The translations under genes and the position numbers were made by a program. 64,000 nt of DNA from Pseudomonas fluvialis (GTDB lineage: Bacteria > Pseudomonadota > Gammaproteobacteria > Pseudomonadales > Pseudomonadaceae): NCBI RefSeq assembly GCF_002234375.1, contig NZ_NMQV01000006.1, positions 1 to 64,000 of the forward strand, read 5' to 3'. Positions 53,671 to 64,000 of the stretch are shown here, piece by piece. Each line of letters begins with the position of its first letter. Position 1 is the stretch's first letter. The notes beneath the pieces are model-generated. The model was given only the letters and a program-made list of their open reading frames with translations, searched no databases and was not told the DNA's origin.

Positions 53671-56171
53671 TGCGTCGCCTGTCACTGTCCAGCCTGCTGC
53701 GCCTGGCCTTGCGCCAACTGTGGCGTGAACGCCGGGCTGCCGAGTTGCGTACCCTGCTAATCGCCCTGCTCATCGCCGTAGCGGCCAGCAGTTCGATCGG
53801 CTATCTCAGCCAGCGGTTGAATGACGCCATGCTGCTGCGCGCCAGCGAATTTCTTGCCGCCGACCTGGTGCTCGACAGTTCGCTGCCGGCCACTCAGGCA
53901 CAGCGCGACAGCGCCGTCCGGCTGGGCCTGCGCCAGGCGCAAAGCGTCGAGTTCGCCAGCGTGCTGATCGGCGAGGAGGCCGTACAACTGGCCAGCGTCA
54001 AGGCGGTGGACAATCCCTATCCGCTGCGTGGCGAGCTGAAAAGCGCCGCCAGCCCGTTTGCCGAAGAGCAACCTGGCGACGGCCCGCTGCCCGGCGAAGC
54101 CTGGGCCGAGCCGCGCCTGTTGCTCGCGCTGGGCCTGGCCGTGGGTGACAGCGTGGAGCTCGGCCAGCATCGCCTGCGTATCAGCCGAGTACTGACCCAT
54201 GAGCCGGATCGCTCCAGCGACTTCTACAGCCTGACGCCGCGCCTGCTCATGCACCTGGATGATCTGGCCGCCACGCAGATCATCCAGCCGGGTAGTCGGG
54301 TACGTTACCGCCTGCTCTGGCAGGGCAATCCTGAACAACTGGCCGCCCTGCGCGACAGTCTGCAGGGCCAGTTACTGCCACAGCAGCGCCTGCTGGATGC
54401 GCGCGATGGCAACAGCCAGGTAGGCAAGGCGCTGCAACGCGCCGAGCGCTACCTCAACCTGTCCAGCCTGGCCGCGGTACTTTTGGCCGGAGTCGCTGTG
54501 GCCCTGTCCGCCAACCGCTATGCGCGGCGCCGTTTCGACGCCAGCGCCCTGCTCCGTTGTCTGGGCCTGAGCGCACGGGAAACCCTCTACCTATATGGCA
54601 TGCAGCTGGCAGTACTGGGTCTGCTGGCCAGCCTACTCGGCGCCCTGCTCGGCTGGTTTGGCCATCTGCTGCTGCTGCACCTGCTCGCCGGCCTGCTGCC
54701 GGCCGAGCTTCCGGCGGCGGGCGTACACCCCCTGCTGGCCGGGGTTGCCACCGGGCTGGTGGCCCTGGCCGGCTTTGCCCTGCCGCCGCTGGCCGCGCTG
54801 GGCCGCGTGCCACCCCTGCGCGTGCTGCGCAGCGACTTGCAACCCCTGGCCATGCGCGCGGTGCTGGTATACGCCTGCGCGCTGCTGGCACTCGGCCTGA
54901 TCATGTGGCGACTAAGCCTCGATCTGGCGCTCACCCTCAGCCTGCTCGGTGGCGGCCTGTTGGCCTGCCTGCTGCTCGGCGGGCTGTTGCTGCTCGGCTT
55001 GCGCAACCTGCGGCGCCTGTTGCACAAGGCCAGCCTGGCCTGGCGCCTGGGGCTGGGCCAACTGCTCCGTCAGCCACTGGCTGCCGCCGGACAAATGCTC
55101 GCCTTCGGCCTGATCCTGTTGGTCATGGCCCTGGTTGCCCTGCTACGCGGCGAACTGCTGGACACCTGGCAAGCGCAACTACCCGAACGCACCGCCAACC
55201 ACTTTGCCCTGAACATCCAACCCGCCGAGCGGCAGGCCTGGGCAAATGCCCTGCAGCAACTCAAGGCCGAATCCAGTCCGCTCTACCCGATGCTGCCGGG
55301 GCGCCTGGTAGCCATCAACCAGCAGCCGGTGGCCCATCAGGTCGAGGCAGACAGCCGTGGTGAGCGCGCCACCCGCCGCGATCTCAACCTGACCTGGAGT
55401 GCCGAACTGCCCAGTGGCAACCAGATCACCGCGGGCAGCTGGTGGGACGAGGCCGACACCCAGGGCCTGGGCGTATCCCTGGAAGCCGAGCTGGCCAGCA
55501 GCCTGGGCATTGCGCTGGGCGACCAACTGACCTTCAACCTGGCCGGCCGCGAGATCACCCGGCAGGTCAGCAGCCTGCGCACGGTCGACTGGGACAGTTT
55601 CCAACCCAACTTCTTCGTCATCTTCGACCCGCGCGGCATGCAGCAGCACAGCGCCAGCTACATCACCAGCTTCTACCTGCCCAGTGCGCAGGCTGACCAG
55701 TTACTGCCTCTAGCCCGCCAGTTCCCCGGGGTTACCCTGCTGCCCATCGAGGCAATCCTCGATCAGCTACGCAGCATTCTTGCCCAGGTCAGCCTGGCCG
55801 TGGAGTTCGTCCTGCTCTTCGTCCTCGCCGCCGGCCTGGCGGTCGTACTGGCCGGACTACAGGCTACCCTCGACGAGCGCACCCGGCAGTCGGCGCTGCT
55901 GCGCGCGCTGGGCGCGGAAAGGCGCCTGCTGCTGCAGGCCCGGCGCCGCGAATTCGCCCTGCTCGGCGGACTCAGCGGCCTGCTTGCGGCATTGGGCTGC
56001 GAGCTGGTCAGCGCGCTGCTCTACACCCAGGTGCTCGACCTGCACTGGCAGCCGCATCCCTGGCTGTTGCTGCTGCCCTTGCTCGGCGCCGCGCTGATCG
56101 CTAGCGTAGGCGTCCTGGCTACCCGTGAAACCCTCAAGGCCACGCCGCTCAGCGTATTGCGCGGCCAATAG
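53670..56171 (+). CDS. ybbP: ABC permease, YbbP/FtsX type
   Basis: An 833-residue inner-membrane protein with FtsX-like domains. The first helix ([20 protein letters not shown]) is followed by a long periplasmic domain, a central block of helices (about 260-500) and a second FtsX core at the C-terminus ([40 protein letters not shown]). This layout matches YbbP, partner of YbbA. Translation is coupled to ybbA by overlapping stop and start codons. Leu/Ala content is high, as expected for the family. Confidence 0.92.
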   Translation: MRRLSLSSLLRLALRQLWRERRAAELRTLLIALLIAVAASSSIGYLSQRLNDAMLLRASEFLAADLVLDSSLPATQAQRDSAVRLGLRQAQSVEFASVLIGEEAVQLASVKAVDNPYPLRGELKSAASPFAEEQPGDGPLPGEAWAEPRLLLALGLAVGDSVELGQHRLRISRVLTHEPDRSSDFYSLTPRLLMHLDDLAATQIIQPGSRVRYRLLWQGNPEQLAALRDSLQGQLLPQQRLLDARDGNSQVGKALQRAERYLNLSSLAAVLLAGVAVALSANRYARRRFDASALLRCLGLSARETLYLYGMQLAVLGLLASLLGALLGWFGHLLLLHLLAGLLPAELPAAGVHPLLAGVATGLVALAGFALPPLAALGRVPPLRVLRSDLQPLAMRAVLVYACALLALGLIMWRLSLDLALTLSLLGGGLLACLLLGGLLLLGLRNLRRLLHKASLAWRLGLGQLLRQPLAAAGQMLAFGLILLVMALVALLRGELLDTWQAQLPERTANHFALNIQPAERQAWANALQQLKAESSPLYPMLPGRLVAINQQPVAHQVEADSRGERATRRDLNLTWSAELPSGNQITAGSWWDEADTQGLGVSLEAELASSLGIALGDQLTFNLAGREITRQVSSLRTVDWDSFQPNFFVIFDPRGMQQHSASYITSFYLPSAQADQLLPLARQFPGVTLLPIEAILDQLRSILAQVSLAVEFVLLFVLAAGLAVVLAGLQATLDERTRQSALLRALGAERRLLLQARRREFALLGGLSGLLAALGCELVSALLYTQVLDLHWQPHPWLLLLPLLGAALIASVGVLATRETLKATPLSVLRGQ

Positions 56172-56184
56172 CAGTGAACCCCCG

Positions 56185-56682
56185 ATGAGTCGTTACCGCC
56201 CACCACGCCCTGCCGGCACCGCCCTGATCACCCCTGAGGGCGAGGCGCGCCTGCGTGCCGAGCTGCATGAGCTGTGGCATGTGCGCCGTCCGCAAGTCAC
56301 CCAGGCGGTGAGCGAAGCCGCCGCCCAGGGCGACCGCTCGGAAAATGCCGAATACACCTATGGCAAGAAGATGCTGCGGGAAATCGACAGCCGCGTGCGC
56401 TTTCTCAGCAAACGCCTGGAAAAGCTCCAGGTAGTCGACAGCCGCCCCAGCGACACCGGCAAGGTGTATTTCGGTGCCTGGGTAACCCTGGAAGACGAAG
56501 ACGGTGAACAACAGCGCTACCGCATCGTCGGCCCTGACGAGCTGGATCTGCGCCTCAACCTGATCAGCATCGACTCGCCCCTGGCCCGCTCGCTGCTCGG
56601 CAAGCCTCTGGATGCCGAAGTGCAGGTACAGGCTCCGGGCGGCCTGCGCACCTGGTATATCGTGGCCATCGACTACCCCTGA
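56185..56682 (+). CDS. greB: Transcript cleavage factor GreB
   Basis: A 165-residue factor that inserts a coiled coil into the RNA polymerase secondary channel and stimulates cleavage of backtracked RNA. The coiled-coil tip acidic pair is in [12 protein letters not shown]; the C-terminal FKBP-like domain ends [11 protein letters not shown]. GreB rather than GreA is indicated by the [17 protein letters not shown] start and [15 protein letters not shown]. The ATG at 56185 follows ybbP by 13 bases and may be read from the same transcript. Confidence 0.95.
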   Translation: MSRYRPPRPAGTALITPEGEARLRAELHELWHVRRPQVTQAVSEAAAQGDRSENAEYTYGKKMLREIDSRVRFLSKRLEKLQVVDSRPSDTGKVYFGAWVTLEDEDGEQQRYRIVGPDELDLRLNLISIDSPLARSLLGKPLDAEVQVQAPGGLRTWYIVAIDYP

Positions 56683-56767
56683 CACATCCTGCCGTGCCAG
56701 GCGCGCGACAAAGCGCTACAATCGCGCCCTTTTTGCGCTCCGCGCCCTTGCCTGCAGGATTTTTGCC

Positions 56768-58351
56768 TTGATCTCCACCGCCAACATCACCATGCAGTTC
56801 GGCGCCAAGCCGCTGTTCGAGAACGTTTCCGTCAAGTTCGGCAACGGCAACCGCTACGGCCTGATCGGTGCCAACGGCTGTGGCAAGTCGACCTTCATGA
56901 AGATCCTCGGTGGCGACCTGGAGCCCTCGGCCGGCCAGGTGATGCTGGAACCCAACGTGCGTCTGGGCAAGCTGCGCCAGGATCAGTTTGCCTATGAACA
57001 GTTCAGCGTGATCGACACGGTGATCATGGGCCATGAGCAACTGTGGACGGTCAAGGCCGAACGTGACCGCATCTATTCGCTGCCGGAAATGAGCGAAGAA
57101 GACGGGATGAAAGTCGGCGAACTGGAAGGCGAGTTCGCCGAAATGGACGGCTATACCGCCGAATCGCGCGCTGGCGAACTGCTCCTCGGCCTGGGTATCC
57201 CGCTGGAACAGCACTTCGGCCCGATGAGCGAAGTGGCCCCCGGCTGGAAACTGCGCGTGCTGCTCGCCCAGGCGCTGTTTGCCGACCCCGATGTACTGCT
57301 GCTCGACGAGCCGACCAACCACCTGGACATCAACACCATCCGCTGGCTGGAAAACATCCTCACGGCGCGCAACAGCACCATGATCATCATTTCCCACGAC
57401 CGCCACTTCCTGAACAGCGTGTGCACCCACATGGCCGACCTGGACTACGGCGAGCTGCGCCTGTTCCCCGGCAACTACGACGAGTACATGACCGCCGCCA
57501 CCCAGGCCCGCGAGCGCCTGCTCTCCGACAACGCCAAGAAGAAGGCGCAGATCGCCGAGCTGCAGACCTTCGTCAGCCGCTTCTCGGCCAACGCCTCAAA
57601 GGCCAAGCAGGCCACCAGCCGCGCCAAGCAGATCGACAAGATCCAGCTGGAAGAGGTCAAGCCGTCGAGCCGCGTCAGCCCGTTCATCCGCTTCGACCAG
57701 AACAAGAAGCTGCACCGTCAGGCGGTGACCATCGAGAAGCTGTCCAAGGCCTTCGACGACAAAGTGCTGTTCAAGAACTTCAGCTTTACCGTTGAAGCCG
57801 GCGAGCGTGTGGCGATCATCGGCCCCAACGGCATCGGCAAGACTACCCTGCTGCGCACCCTGGTCGGCGAACTGCAACCGGATGCCGGCAGCGTGAAGTG
57901 GACCGACAGCGCCGAGGTCGGCTACTACGCCCAGGACCACGCCCACGACTTCGAGGCCGACGACAGCCTGTTCGAGTGGATGGGTCAGTGGACCAGTGGC
58001 GAACAGAACATCCGTGCCGCACTCGGCCGCATGCTGTTCTCCTCCGACGAGATCCAGAAGTCGGTCAAGGTCCTCTCCGGTGGTGAACAGGGGCGCATGC
58101 TGTTCGGCAAGCTGGCCTGTCAGAAGCCCAACGTGCTGGTGATGGACGAACCGACCAACCACCTGGACATGGAATCCATCGAGGCACTCAACCTGGCGCT
58201 GGAGAACTACCCGGGCACACTGATCTTCGTCAGCCACGACCGCGAGTTCGTCAGCTCGCTGGCCACGCGCATCATCGAGCTGTCGGAAAACGGCGTGACC
58301 GACTTCAGCGGCAGCTATGACGACTACCTGCGCAGCCAGGGCGTGTTCTAA
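56768..58351 (+). CDS. ybiT: ABC-F protein YbiT (TTG start)
   Basis: A 527-residue ABC-F ATPase that acts on ribosomes rather than as a transporter. Two ATPase domains: Walker [10 protein letters not shown] and GPNGIGKTT, Walker B with DEPTNHLDI and DEPTNHLDM, and between them the P-site interaction motif linker (about 255-310). The second signature is [12 protein letters not shown]; the first is altered to [11 protein letters not shown], a feature of the YbiT group. The start is TTG at 56768 ([11 protein letters not shown]), with CAGGA upstream; no ATG gives the conserved N-terminus. It ends four bases inside the convergent msrB gene. Confidence 0.94.
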   Translation: MISTANITMQFGAKPLFENVSVKFGNGNRYGLIGANGCGKSTFMKILGGDLEPSAGQVMLEPNVRLGKLRQDQFAYEQFSVIDTVIMGHEQLWTVKAERDRIYSLPEMSEEDGMKVGELEGEFAEMDGYTAESRAGELLLGLGIPLEQHFGPMSEVAPGWKLRVLLAQALFADPDVLLLDEPTNHLDINTIRWLENILTARNSTMIIISHDRHFLNSVCTHMADLDYGELRLFPGNYDEYMTAATQARERLLSDNAKKKAQIAELQTFVSRFSANASKAKQATSRAKQIDKIQLEEVKPSSRVSPFIRFDQNKKLHRQAVTIEKLSKAFDDKVLFKNFSFTVEAGERVAIIGPNGIGKTTLLRTLVGELQPDAGSVKWTDSAEVGYYAQDHAHDFEADDSLFEWMGQWTSGEQNIRAALGRMLFSSDEIQKSVKVLSGGEQGRMLFGKLACQKPNVLVMDEPTNHLDMESIEALNLALENYPGTLIFVSHDREFVSSLATRIIELSENGVTDFSGSYDDYLRSQGVF

Positions 58352-58743
58352 TCAGCCGCACGCCATTGCAAGGCCACCGAGTTGATGCAATAGCGCAGCC
58401 CGGTGGGCGGCGGGCCGTCATCGAAGACATGTCCCAGGTGGGCATCACAGGCGGCACAGCGCACTTCGGTGCGCAACATGCCATGGCTGGTATCGGTTAG
58501 CTCACGCAGCCGCTCTGCCGCCAGCGGCTGCCAGTAGCTCGGCCAGCCGCAACCGGCATCGAACTGGCAAGCGGCATCGAACAGTGGCGTGTGGCAACAC
58601 ACGCAGAGGAACTGCCCGGGCCCCGGGCAACGGTAATAGGCACCACTGAATGGCCGCTCGGTACCGCCTTGGCGGCACACCGCATACTGCTCAGCGCTAA
58701 GCACGGCACGCCACTCCGCATCGCTGCGGTTGATCTTGCTCAT
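58348..58743 (-). CDS. msrB: Methionine-R-sulfoxide reductase B
   Basis: A 131-residue enzyme that repairs the R-epimer of methionine sulfoxide. Two CxxC zinc motifs (CVCC and CAAC), [10 protein letters not shown] and the catalytic Cys in RYCINSVAL are present. GAGGAG lies six bases before the ATG at 58743, so I prefer it to the ATG two codons earlier. It overlaps the ybiT 3' end by four bases and diverges from alaA. Confidence 0.96.
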   Translation of the reverse strand: MSKINRSDAEWRAVLSAEQYAVCRQGGTERPFSGAYYRCPGPGQFLCVCCHTPLFDAACQFDAGCGWPSYWQPLAAERLRELTDTSHGMLRTEVRCAACDAHLGHVFDDGPPPTGLRYCINSVALQWRAAD

Positions 58744-58922
58744 CTGCATCTCCTCTGCCCGTACATTGCCCGCCAGTACACAGAAAAACCCTGGGCCCGG
58801 CCTTTTCCCGACAACGGCCCAGTCGTATCATGCCTGCCCCGCCACTGGCCAGTCCCTGCGGCGCTTGCACATTATCCGGCTGCACTGGCGGCAGCCCCTT
58901 TACCTTCGGGAATCTTCAGATC

Positions 58923-60134
58923 ATGCAGGTCAGCAAATCGAACAAACTTGCCAATGTCTGCTACGACATTCGCGGGCCGGTGCTCAAGCACGCCAAGCGT
59001 CTGGAGGAAGAAGGTCAGCGCATCCTCAAGCTGAATATTGGCAACCCGGCACCGTTCGGTTTCGAGGCGCCCGAGGAGATTCTCCAGGACGTCATCCGCA
59101 ATCTGCCAACCGCCCAGGGCTACAGCGATTCCAAAGGGCTGTTCAGCGCGCGCAAGGCGGTGATGCAGTACTACCAGCAGAAACAGGTGGAAGGCGTCGG
59201 CATTGAGGACATCTACCTCGGCAACGGCGTGTCCGAACTCATCGTCATGGCCCTGCAGGCCCTGCTCAACAACAACGATGAAGTGCTGATTCCCGCCCCG
59301 GACTACCCGTTATGGACCGCCGCCGTGGCCCTGGCCGGCGGCAAGCCGGTGCATTACCTGTGCGACGAACAGGCCGACTGGTTCCCCGATGTCGCCGACA
59401 TGCGCGCCAAGATCACCAGCAATACCAAGGCGATTGTCCTGATCAACCCGAACAATCCGACGGGCGCGGTGTATTCCCGCGAGCTGCTGCTGGACATCGT
59501 CGAACTGGCCCGCCAGCACAACCTGGTGATCTTCTCCGACGAGATCTACGACAAGATTCTCTACGATGAAGCCGTGCACATCAGCACCGCTTCGCTGGCT
59601 CCTGACGTGCTCTGCCTGACCTTCAACGGCCTATCCAAGAGCTATCGGGTAGCCGGCTTCCGCTCCGGCTGGATCGCCATTTCCGGTCCCAAGCACAAGG
59701 CACAGAGCTACATCGAAGGCCTGGATATCCTCGCCAACATGCGCCTGTGTGCCAACGTGCCGAGCCAGCATGCCATCCAGACCGCACTGGGCGGCTACCA
59801 GAGCATCAACGACCTGGTCCTGCCGGGCGGCCGTCTTCTTGAGCAACGCAACCGCGCCTGGGAACTGCTCAACGACATCCCTGGGGTCAGCTGCGTGAAA
59901 CCCATGGGCGCGCTGTACGCCTTCCCGAAAATCGACCCCAAGGTCTGTCCGATCCACAACGACGAGAAATTCGTCCTTGACCTGCTGCTCTCCGAGAAGC
60001 TGTTGATCGTCCAGGGTACGGCCTTCAACTGGCCGTGGCCGGATCACTTCCGCGTGGTCACCCTGCCACGCGTCGATGAACTGGAGCTGGCTATCGGGCG
60101 CATCGGCAACTTCCTCAAGACCTACCAGCAATAG
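58923..60134 (+). CDS. alaA: Alanine aminotransferase AlaA
   Basis: A 403-residue class I PLP aminotransferase of the AlaA/YfbQ type, making alanine from pyruvate and glutamate. NPNNPTGAVYS and the PLP lysine motif GLSKSYRVAGFRSGW are intact, as are the N-terminal NVCYDIRGPVLKHA and C-terminal FRVVTLPRVDEL. Length and the ATG at 58923 match the family. Convergent context with msrB and the following hypothetical gene and htpX is kept in Pseudomonas. Confidence 0.95.
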   Translation: MQVSKSNKLANVCYDIRGPVLKHAKRLEEEGQRILKLNIGNPAPFGFEAPEEILQDVIRNLPTAQGYSDSKGLFSARKAVMQYYQQKQVEGVGIEDIYLGNGVSELIVMALQALLNNNDEVLIPAPDYPLWTAAVALAGGKPVHYLCDEQADWFPDVADMRAKITSNTKAIVLINPNNPTGAVYSRELLLDIVELARQHNLVIFSDEIYDKILYDEAVHISTASLAPDVLCLTFNGLSKSYRVAGFRSGWIAISGPKHKAQSYIEGLDILANMRLCANVPSQHAIQTALGGYQSINDLVLPGGRLLEQRNRAWELLNDIPGVSCVKPMGALYAFPKIDPKVCPIHNDEKFVLDLLLSEKLLIVQGTAFNWPWPDHFRVVTLPRVDELELAIGRIGNFLKTYQQ

Positions 60135-60145
60135 GCCTGATCAAC

Positions 60146-60583
60146 GTGGATCTGCATATCGACGACTTCTACAAGGATTGTGCGGGCGGCTTGTTGCAGC
60201 TCTACCAGGCTTTTCCGCGCAAGCACACCCTGTACGTCGAAGACCTCATCGGCCATGAGGAGCCGGACGAGTTCGGCCTACCCAGCAAGCGTCACCAGGG
60301 GTGTTTCAGCACCCTGCTGTGGCTGGCGGAGGAAGGCTACCTGCGCTACGAATCGACCATTCGCAGCGAAGCCCTGGATCAGGCGGTACTCACCGAAAAG
60401 GGCTTCCTGCGCCTGGCCAGCCCGGTTGCCGAAGTACAACTCGACACACAGCTGCCGGCCAGCGTGCAGCGCGTGCAGCGCAGCCTGGCCCAGCAATTAC
60501 GCCTTGCCCTGCACAGCGGGCACAGCGAACGCCTGGTCGCCCTGGCCAGCCAGCTGTTTGCCCGGCCAAGGGACATAGTTTGA
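60146..60583 (+). CDS. Conserved hypothetical protein (GTG start)
   Basis: A 145-residue soluble protein with no recognised domain. It begins MDLHIDDFYKDCAGGLLQLY, continues with HTLYVEDLIGHEEPDEFGLP and a helical middle (FSTLLWLAEEGYLRYES) that looks like a winged-helix-type fold, but I cannot name it. The start is GTG at 60146, twelve bases after the alaA stop. It is probably co-transcribed with alaA and perhaps htpX (gap 89 bases). Position between alaA and htpX is conserved in Pseudomonas. Confidence 0.82.
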   Translation: MDLHIDDFYKDCAGGLLQLYQAFPRKHTLYVEDLIGHEEPDEFGLPSKRHQGCFSTLLWLAEEGYLRYESTIRSEALDQAVLTEKGFLRLASPVAEVQLDTQLPASVQRVQRSLAQQLRLALHSGHSERLVALASQLFARPRDIV

Positions 60584-60672
60584 AATAGCTGCCGGCTTGA
60601 ATAGCCCCAGGCACCGCCCTTATATAGCCCGCACAGGCAGAGTGCCTTTCGTTTTAGGAGTTGTAGCTCATC

Positions 60673-61545
60673 ATGATGCGTATCGTCATTTTCCTCGCCA
60701 CCAACCTGGCGGTGCTGATCATCGCCAGCATCACCCTCAAACTGCTCGGCGTGGATCGCTTCACGGGGGCCAATTACGGCAGCCTGCTGGTGTTCTGCGC
60801 GGTGTTTGGCTTCGCCGGCTCGCTGGTTTCGCTGTTCATCTCCAAGTGGATGGCGAAGATGAGCACCGGCACGCAGATCATTACCCAGCCACGTACCCGC
60901 CATGAGCAGTGGCTGCTGCAGACCGTTGAGGAACTGTCCCGCGAAGCCGGTATCAAGATGCCGGAAGTGGGTATCTTCCCCGCCTACGAGTCGAATGCCT
61001 TCGCCACCGGCTGGAACAAGAACGACGCCCTGGTCGCGGTCAGCCAGGGCCTGCTGGAGCGTTTCTCGCCCGACGAAGTACGCGCCGTGCTGGCCCACGA
61101 GATCGGCCATGTGGCCAATGGCGACATGGTCACCCTGGCGTTGATCCAGGGCGTGGTGAACACCTTCGTGATGTTCTTCGCGCGCATCTTCGGCACCTTC
61201 GTCGACAAGGTGATCCTCAAGAACGAGGAAGGTCATGGCATCGGCTACTTCGTTGCGACCATCTTCGCCGAGCTGGTACTAGGCATCCTGGCCAGCATCA
61301 TCGTCATGTGGTTCTCGCGCCGCCGCGAATTCAAGGCCGACGAAGCCGGTGCCCAACTGGCCGGAACCGGCGCCATGATCGCTGCCCTGCAGCGCCTGCG
61401 CGCCGAACAGGGCGTGCCAGTGGAAATGCCCAGCAGCATGGCAGCCTTTGGCATCAATGGCGGCCTGAAAAACGGCCTGGCCGGCCTGTTCATGACCCAC
61501 CCGCCGCTCGAAGAGCGCATCGAAGCCCTGCGTCAGCGCGGCTAA
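60673..61545 (+). CDS. htpX: Inner-membrane protease HtpX
   Basis: A 290-residue zinc metalloprotease of the M48 family that degrades damaged membrane proteins. Four helices frame the active site; the HEXXH motif is [11 protein letters not shown] and the third ligand is the Glu in [17 protein letters not shown] precedes the tandem ATG codons; I use the first. Length is normal. No CpxR-type site was seen. Confidence 0.96.
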   Translation: MMRIVIFLATNLAVLIIASITLKLLGVDRFTGANYGSLLVFCAVFGFAGSLVSLFISKWMAKMSTGTQIITQPRTRHEQWLLQTVEELSREAGIKMPEVGIFPAYESNAFATGWNKNDALVAVSQGLLERFSPDEVRAVLAHEIGHVANGDMVTLALIQGVVNTFVMFFARIFGTFVDKVILKNEEGHGIGYFVATIFAELVLGILASIIVMWFSRRREFKADEAGAQLAGTGAMIAALQRLRAEQGVPVEMPSSMAAFGINGGLKNGLAGLFMTHPPLEERIEALRQRG

Positions 61546-61566
61546 ACAGCGCCCTCGCACAGTCCG

Positions 61567-61591
61567 TCAGCCCCACCTCGCGTGGGGCTGA
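61567..61591. terminator. Hairpin between htpX and tpm
   Basis: TCAGCCCCAC and GTGGGGCTGA form a perfect 10-bp stem around a five-base loop between the convergent genes. No T-run follows on either strand, so it may be a weak or factor-assisted terminator. Confidence 0.65.
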
Positions 61592-61609
61592 TGCGTTATG
61601 GCGGGTCGC

Positions 61610-62266
61610 TTAACCACGCTGCAAGCGATAGATGCTCTCGTGCAGGCTGCTCAGGCCGCGCTGCAGAAAGCGCCAGTTCTCGTTGAGCACGTCGTGACGC
61701 GCCAGCAGTTCGATCTGCCAGTAAGGCGACAGACGCGCATCAATCTCAGCCTGCGACACCGAGAAAGGCGGGCCCGACATTTCCTCCTGGGCATACTCGA
61801 GACTCACCAGCAACCCCCGGCAGTTGCCGGGCAGGATGGCCGCCAGGTGCTCGACATAACGTGCCCGCATAGTCTCGGGCAGGGCGATCAGCGCCGCACG
61901 GTCATACAGCGCCGTACAGCCCGCCACATGCTCTGCCTGCACGTTAAAGAAGTCCCCGCAGTAGATTTCCACCCCGGCCGCACGATACAGGCGCAAGACA
62001 CCCTGTTGCTCGACTTCAGGCTGCAGGCCCTGTTCGGCAAAGAAATCCTCCACCGCACGTTCGGCCAGCTCGACCCCCAGCACCCGCAGGCCCTGCCCGG
62101 CCAGCCAGGCCATATCCAGGCTCTTGCCGCACAGTGGCACCAGCACCTGGCTGCCCGGTGCGATGGAAAGACTCGGCCAGTGCTGCTGCAGATAGGGATT
62201 GACCTCCTGCAGATGGAAACCGATTTGCCCTTGCGCCCAGCGCGCCTGCCAGAATGCCTCTTCCAC
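61610..62266 (-). CDS. tpm: Thiopurine S-methyltransferase (GTG start)
   Basis: A 218-residue SAM-dependent enzyme that methylates thiopurines and, in Pseudomonas, selenite and tellurite to volatile forms. The SAM site [20 protein letters not shown], the [13 protein letters not shown] acidic strand and the [14 protein letters not shown] start are diagnostic. The start is GTG at 62266, with AGGAG six bases upstream, giving exactly the family length; the ATG 29 codons earlier is not supported. Confidence 0.95.
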   Translation of the reverse strand: MEEAFWQARWAQGQIGFHLQEVNPYLQQHWPSLSIAPGSQVLVPLCGKSLDMAWLAGQGLRVLGVELAERAVEDFFAEQGLQPEVEQQGVLRLYRAAGVEIYCGDFFNVQAEHVAGCTALYDRAALIALPETMRARYVEHLAAILPGNCRGLLVSLEYAQEEMSGPPFSVSQAEIDARLSPYWQIELLARHDVLNENWRFLQRGLSSLHESIYRLQRG

Positions 62267-62367
62267 GCCACACTCCTGAAAATTCGATAGAAACGCCCAG
62301 GATTTTACGCTGGAACGCACAGCGCCGAGCCAGCAACATGCTTGTATTACCATTCGCGGAACCTGCC

Positions 62368-63135
62368 ATGTTGCCCAGCCTGTTCATTTCCCACGGTTCG
62401 CCCATGCTCGCCCTGCACCCCGGCGCCAGCGGCCAGGCACTGCAAAGGCTGGCCCAGCAGTTGCCACGCCCGCAGGCGGTGCTGGTGGTTTCGGCGCACT
62501 GGGAAAGCAGCCGCCTGCTGCTTGGCAGTGCCGCTCAGCCGGCGACCTGGCATGACTTCCACGGCTTTCCGCCGGCACTTTATGCGCTCGACTACCCGGC
62601 CCCCGGAGCGCCGCAGCTGGCCCTGGTCATCCAGCAACACCTGCTGGATGCTGGACTACCCTGCGCGCTGGATGCTCAGCGACCACGCGATCACGGCGTC
62701 TGGGTACCCCTGCGCCTGCTCTATCCGCTGGCCGATATCCCGGTCCTGCAACTGTCGCTGCCCAGCGCAGGTGGTCCGGCCCTGCAGTGGCAGATCGGCC
62801 AGGCCCTGGCCGGGCTGCGCACACATGGTATCTTGCTGATTGGCTCAGGCAGCATCACCCACAACCTGCAGGAACTGGACTGGCAGGATGCCGAAGCGAC
62901 CGTGGCGCCCTGGGCTGAACAGTTTCGCGACTGGATGGTGCAGCGACTGGAGGACTACGACCGGCCAGCACTGCTCGATTATCGCCAGCAAGCGCCTCAT
63001 GCTGTGCGCAACCATCCCAGCGAAGAACACCTGCTGCCGCTGTTTTTTGCCTGTGCGGCCGGACAACGTTTCAGCAGTTGCCACCGCGGATTCAGCCACG
63101 CCGCACTGGGCATGGATATCTACCGCTTTGACTGA
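62368..63135 (+). CDS. ygiD: YgiD-type extradiol dioxygenase
   Basis: A 255-residue LigB-superfamily dioxygenase, related to 4,5-DOPA extradiol dioxygenases. Metal-binding histidines lie in [19 protein letters not shown] and [27 protein letters not shown] and [13 protein letters not shown] are conserved around the site. I chose the ATG at 62368, with GCGGAA upstream; an ATG ten codons earlier (62338) is possible. Divergent from tpm with about 100 bases between. Natural substrate unknown. Confidence 0.92.
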   Translation: MLPSLFISHGSPMLALHPGASGQALQRLAQQLPRPQAVLVVSAHWESSRLLLGSAAQPATWHDFHGFPPALYALDYPAPGAPQLALVIQQHLLDAGLPCALDAQRPRDHGVWVPLRLLYPLADIPVLQLSLPSAGGPALQWQIGQALAGLRTHGILLIGSGSITHNLQELDWQDAEATVAPWAEQFRDWMVQRLEDYDRPALLDYRQQAPHAVRNHPSEEHLLPLFFACAAGQRFSSCHRGFSHAALGMDIYRFD

Positions 63136-63189
63136 CAGCCCAGCAGCGCTTGAGTAGACTGGCTGCGGACTTCCTCGCCATGGACCGAC

Positions 63190-63987
63190 ATGAATCCTTC
63201 AACCCTGATCGGCATTGTTTCCGGTATCGCTCTGCTCGCCAGCGTCCTGCTGTTTTCCGCAGAAGACCCCTGGCTGTTTCTCGACTATCCCAGCCTGGGC
63301 ATCGTGCTGTTCGGCACCATGGCAGCTACCTTCATCAGCTATCCGCTGCGTGAGGTGCTGCGCATTTTCAGCCTGATCGGCACCGTACTGCGCAACGAAC
63401 GGCTGTACGCGCAAAAAGACATCGAGGAACTGGTCGCCATCTCCCGCCTCTGGCTGTCAGGCAACCTCAACGCAGTGGAAAAGCAACTGGAGCAGGTCGC
63501 CAACCCATTCCTCAAAACCGGCCTGCAGCTGGTGGTCGACCTGACCCCCGAGGAGGATATTCTCGATTTGCTGCAATGGCGCATTTCCCGCTTGCGCGCC
63601 AAGGAGCACGCCGAAGCCCAACTGTTCCGGGTAATGGCCAGCTATGCCCCGGCCTTCGGCATGCTCGGCACCCTGGTTGGCCTGGTCAACCTGATGTTCC
63701 TGCTCGGCGATGGCGACATGACGGCTATCGGTCGGCAAATGGCCATCGCCCTGATGACCACGTTCTACGGCGTACTGTTGGCCAACCTGGTATTCAAGCC
63801 CGTCGCCGTGAAGCTGGAACGACGCACCGAACAGCGCGTGGTGCTGATGAACATGGTCATGCAGGGCATCGCCATGATGAGCAACAAACGCAGCCCGGCG
63901 CTGATCCGCGAAACCCTGAATTCCTTCATGGCCCACTACCACGACGAGATTAATGACGGTCGTCGGGTTAGCCACAAAAAAGCCTGA
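63190..63987 (+). CDS. MotA/PomA-like stator subunit
   Basis: A 265-residue inner-membrane protein of the MotA/PomA/TolQ/ExbB ion-channel superfamily. Four helices are visible: residues 6-22, 28-50, PAFGMLGTLVGLVNLMFLL (about 152-174) and TTFYGVLLANLVFKPVAVKL (about 192-213), with a long cytoplasmic loop between the second and third, as in MotA. APAFGMLGTLVGL carries the conserved proline and is closest to MotA/PomA. Flagellar genes are not in view. The next gene, starting at 63998, is probably the MotB-like partner. Confidence 0.82.
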   Translation: MNPSTLIGIVSGIALLASVLLFSAEDPWLFLDYPSLGIVLFGTMAATFISYPLREVLRIFSLIGTVLRNERLYAQKDIEELVAISRLWLSGNLNAVEKQLEQVANPFLKTGLQLVVDLTPEEDILDLLQWRISRLRAKEHAEAQLFRVMASYAPAFGMLGTLVGLVNLMFLLGDGDMTAIGRQMAIALMTTFYGVLLANLVFKPVAVKLERRTEQRVVLMNMVMQGIAMMSNKRSPALIRETLNSFMAHYHDEINDGRRVSHKKA

Positions 63988-63997
63988 GGGCCTGGTC

Positions 63998-64000
63998 ATG
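63998..64000 (+). CDS. First codon of the next gene
   Basis: An ATG at the very end of the window, ten bases after the stator gene, is well placed as the start of a coupled downstream gene, likely a MotB/OmpA-family stator protein. Only the start codon is visible, so the identity is inference. Confidence 0.4.

Overview
The window reads as a chromosomal segment of a Pseudomonas-type gammaproteobacterium. It is GC-rich, and its gene blocks match known Pseudomonas neighbourhoods: thrS-infC-rpmI-rplT-pheST-ihfA-merR, mexS/mexT-mexEF, yggL-dacB-rlmKL-rmf-pyrD, tesA-ybbA-ybbP-greB and msrB-alaA-htpX-tpm. Species cannot be fixed from sequence reading alone.

Layout. Bases 1-1103 are AT-richer and look like the edge of an integrated element abutting a tRNA-Pro(GGG) gene; they carry one unknown gene with a ribbon-helix-helix-like C-terminus. 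From 1.2 to 8.5 kb a leftward translation operon runs thrS, infC (non-AUG start), rpmI, rplT, pheS, pheT, ihfA and a MerR regulator. From 8.7 to 15.4 kb lies the redox-responsive efflux locus mexS <-> mexT-mexE-mexF, without oprN; it ends at a tRNA-Val(GAC) gene. Next come a PuuB-like amine oxidase, an OsmC peroxidase, a DUF3859 protein, and a two-gene signalling operon: an MHYT/PAS hybrid kinase followed by a REC-HD-GYP protein. At 23.3-27.5 kb a flavin monooxygenase, an HSL-type esterase and an SDR form an operon divergent from an AraC regulator, the same arrangement as the mycobacterial virS-mymA locus.

From 27.6 to 38.6 kb: htpG with a near-ideal sigma-32 promoter, a membrane protein, two PaaI thioesterases, a DUF599 protein, a lone Amt transporter, a dGTPase-like protein (TTG start) and a large Cache/HAMP/GAF HD-GYP receptor. 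From 38.6 to 47.7 kb: yggL, dacB, rlmKL, rmf, pyrD and several small conserved genes. acnB (48.3-50.9 kb) has an unusually long, highly structured leader with a perfect 16-bp outer inverted repeat. The right part holds an L,D-transpeptidase, tesA divergent from a YbbA/YbbP ABC system (starts only 10 bases apart), greB, an ABC-F protein (ybiT), msrB, alaA, htpX, tpm, a YgiD-type dioxygenase and a MotA/PomA-like stator gene. The window ends on the likely ATG of that stator's partner.

Most of the window is ordinary core genome. The points most worth a second look are the acnB leader element, the virS/mymA-like cluster, the tRNA-Pro island edge, and the paired hairpins between rlmKL and rmf.
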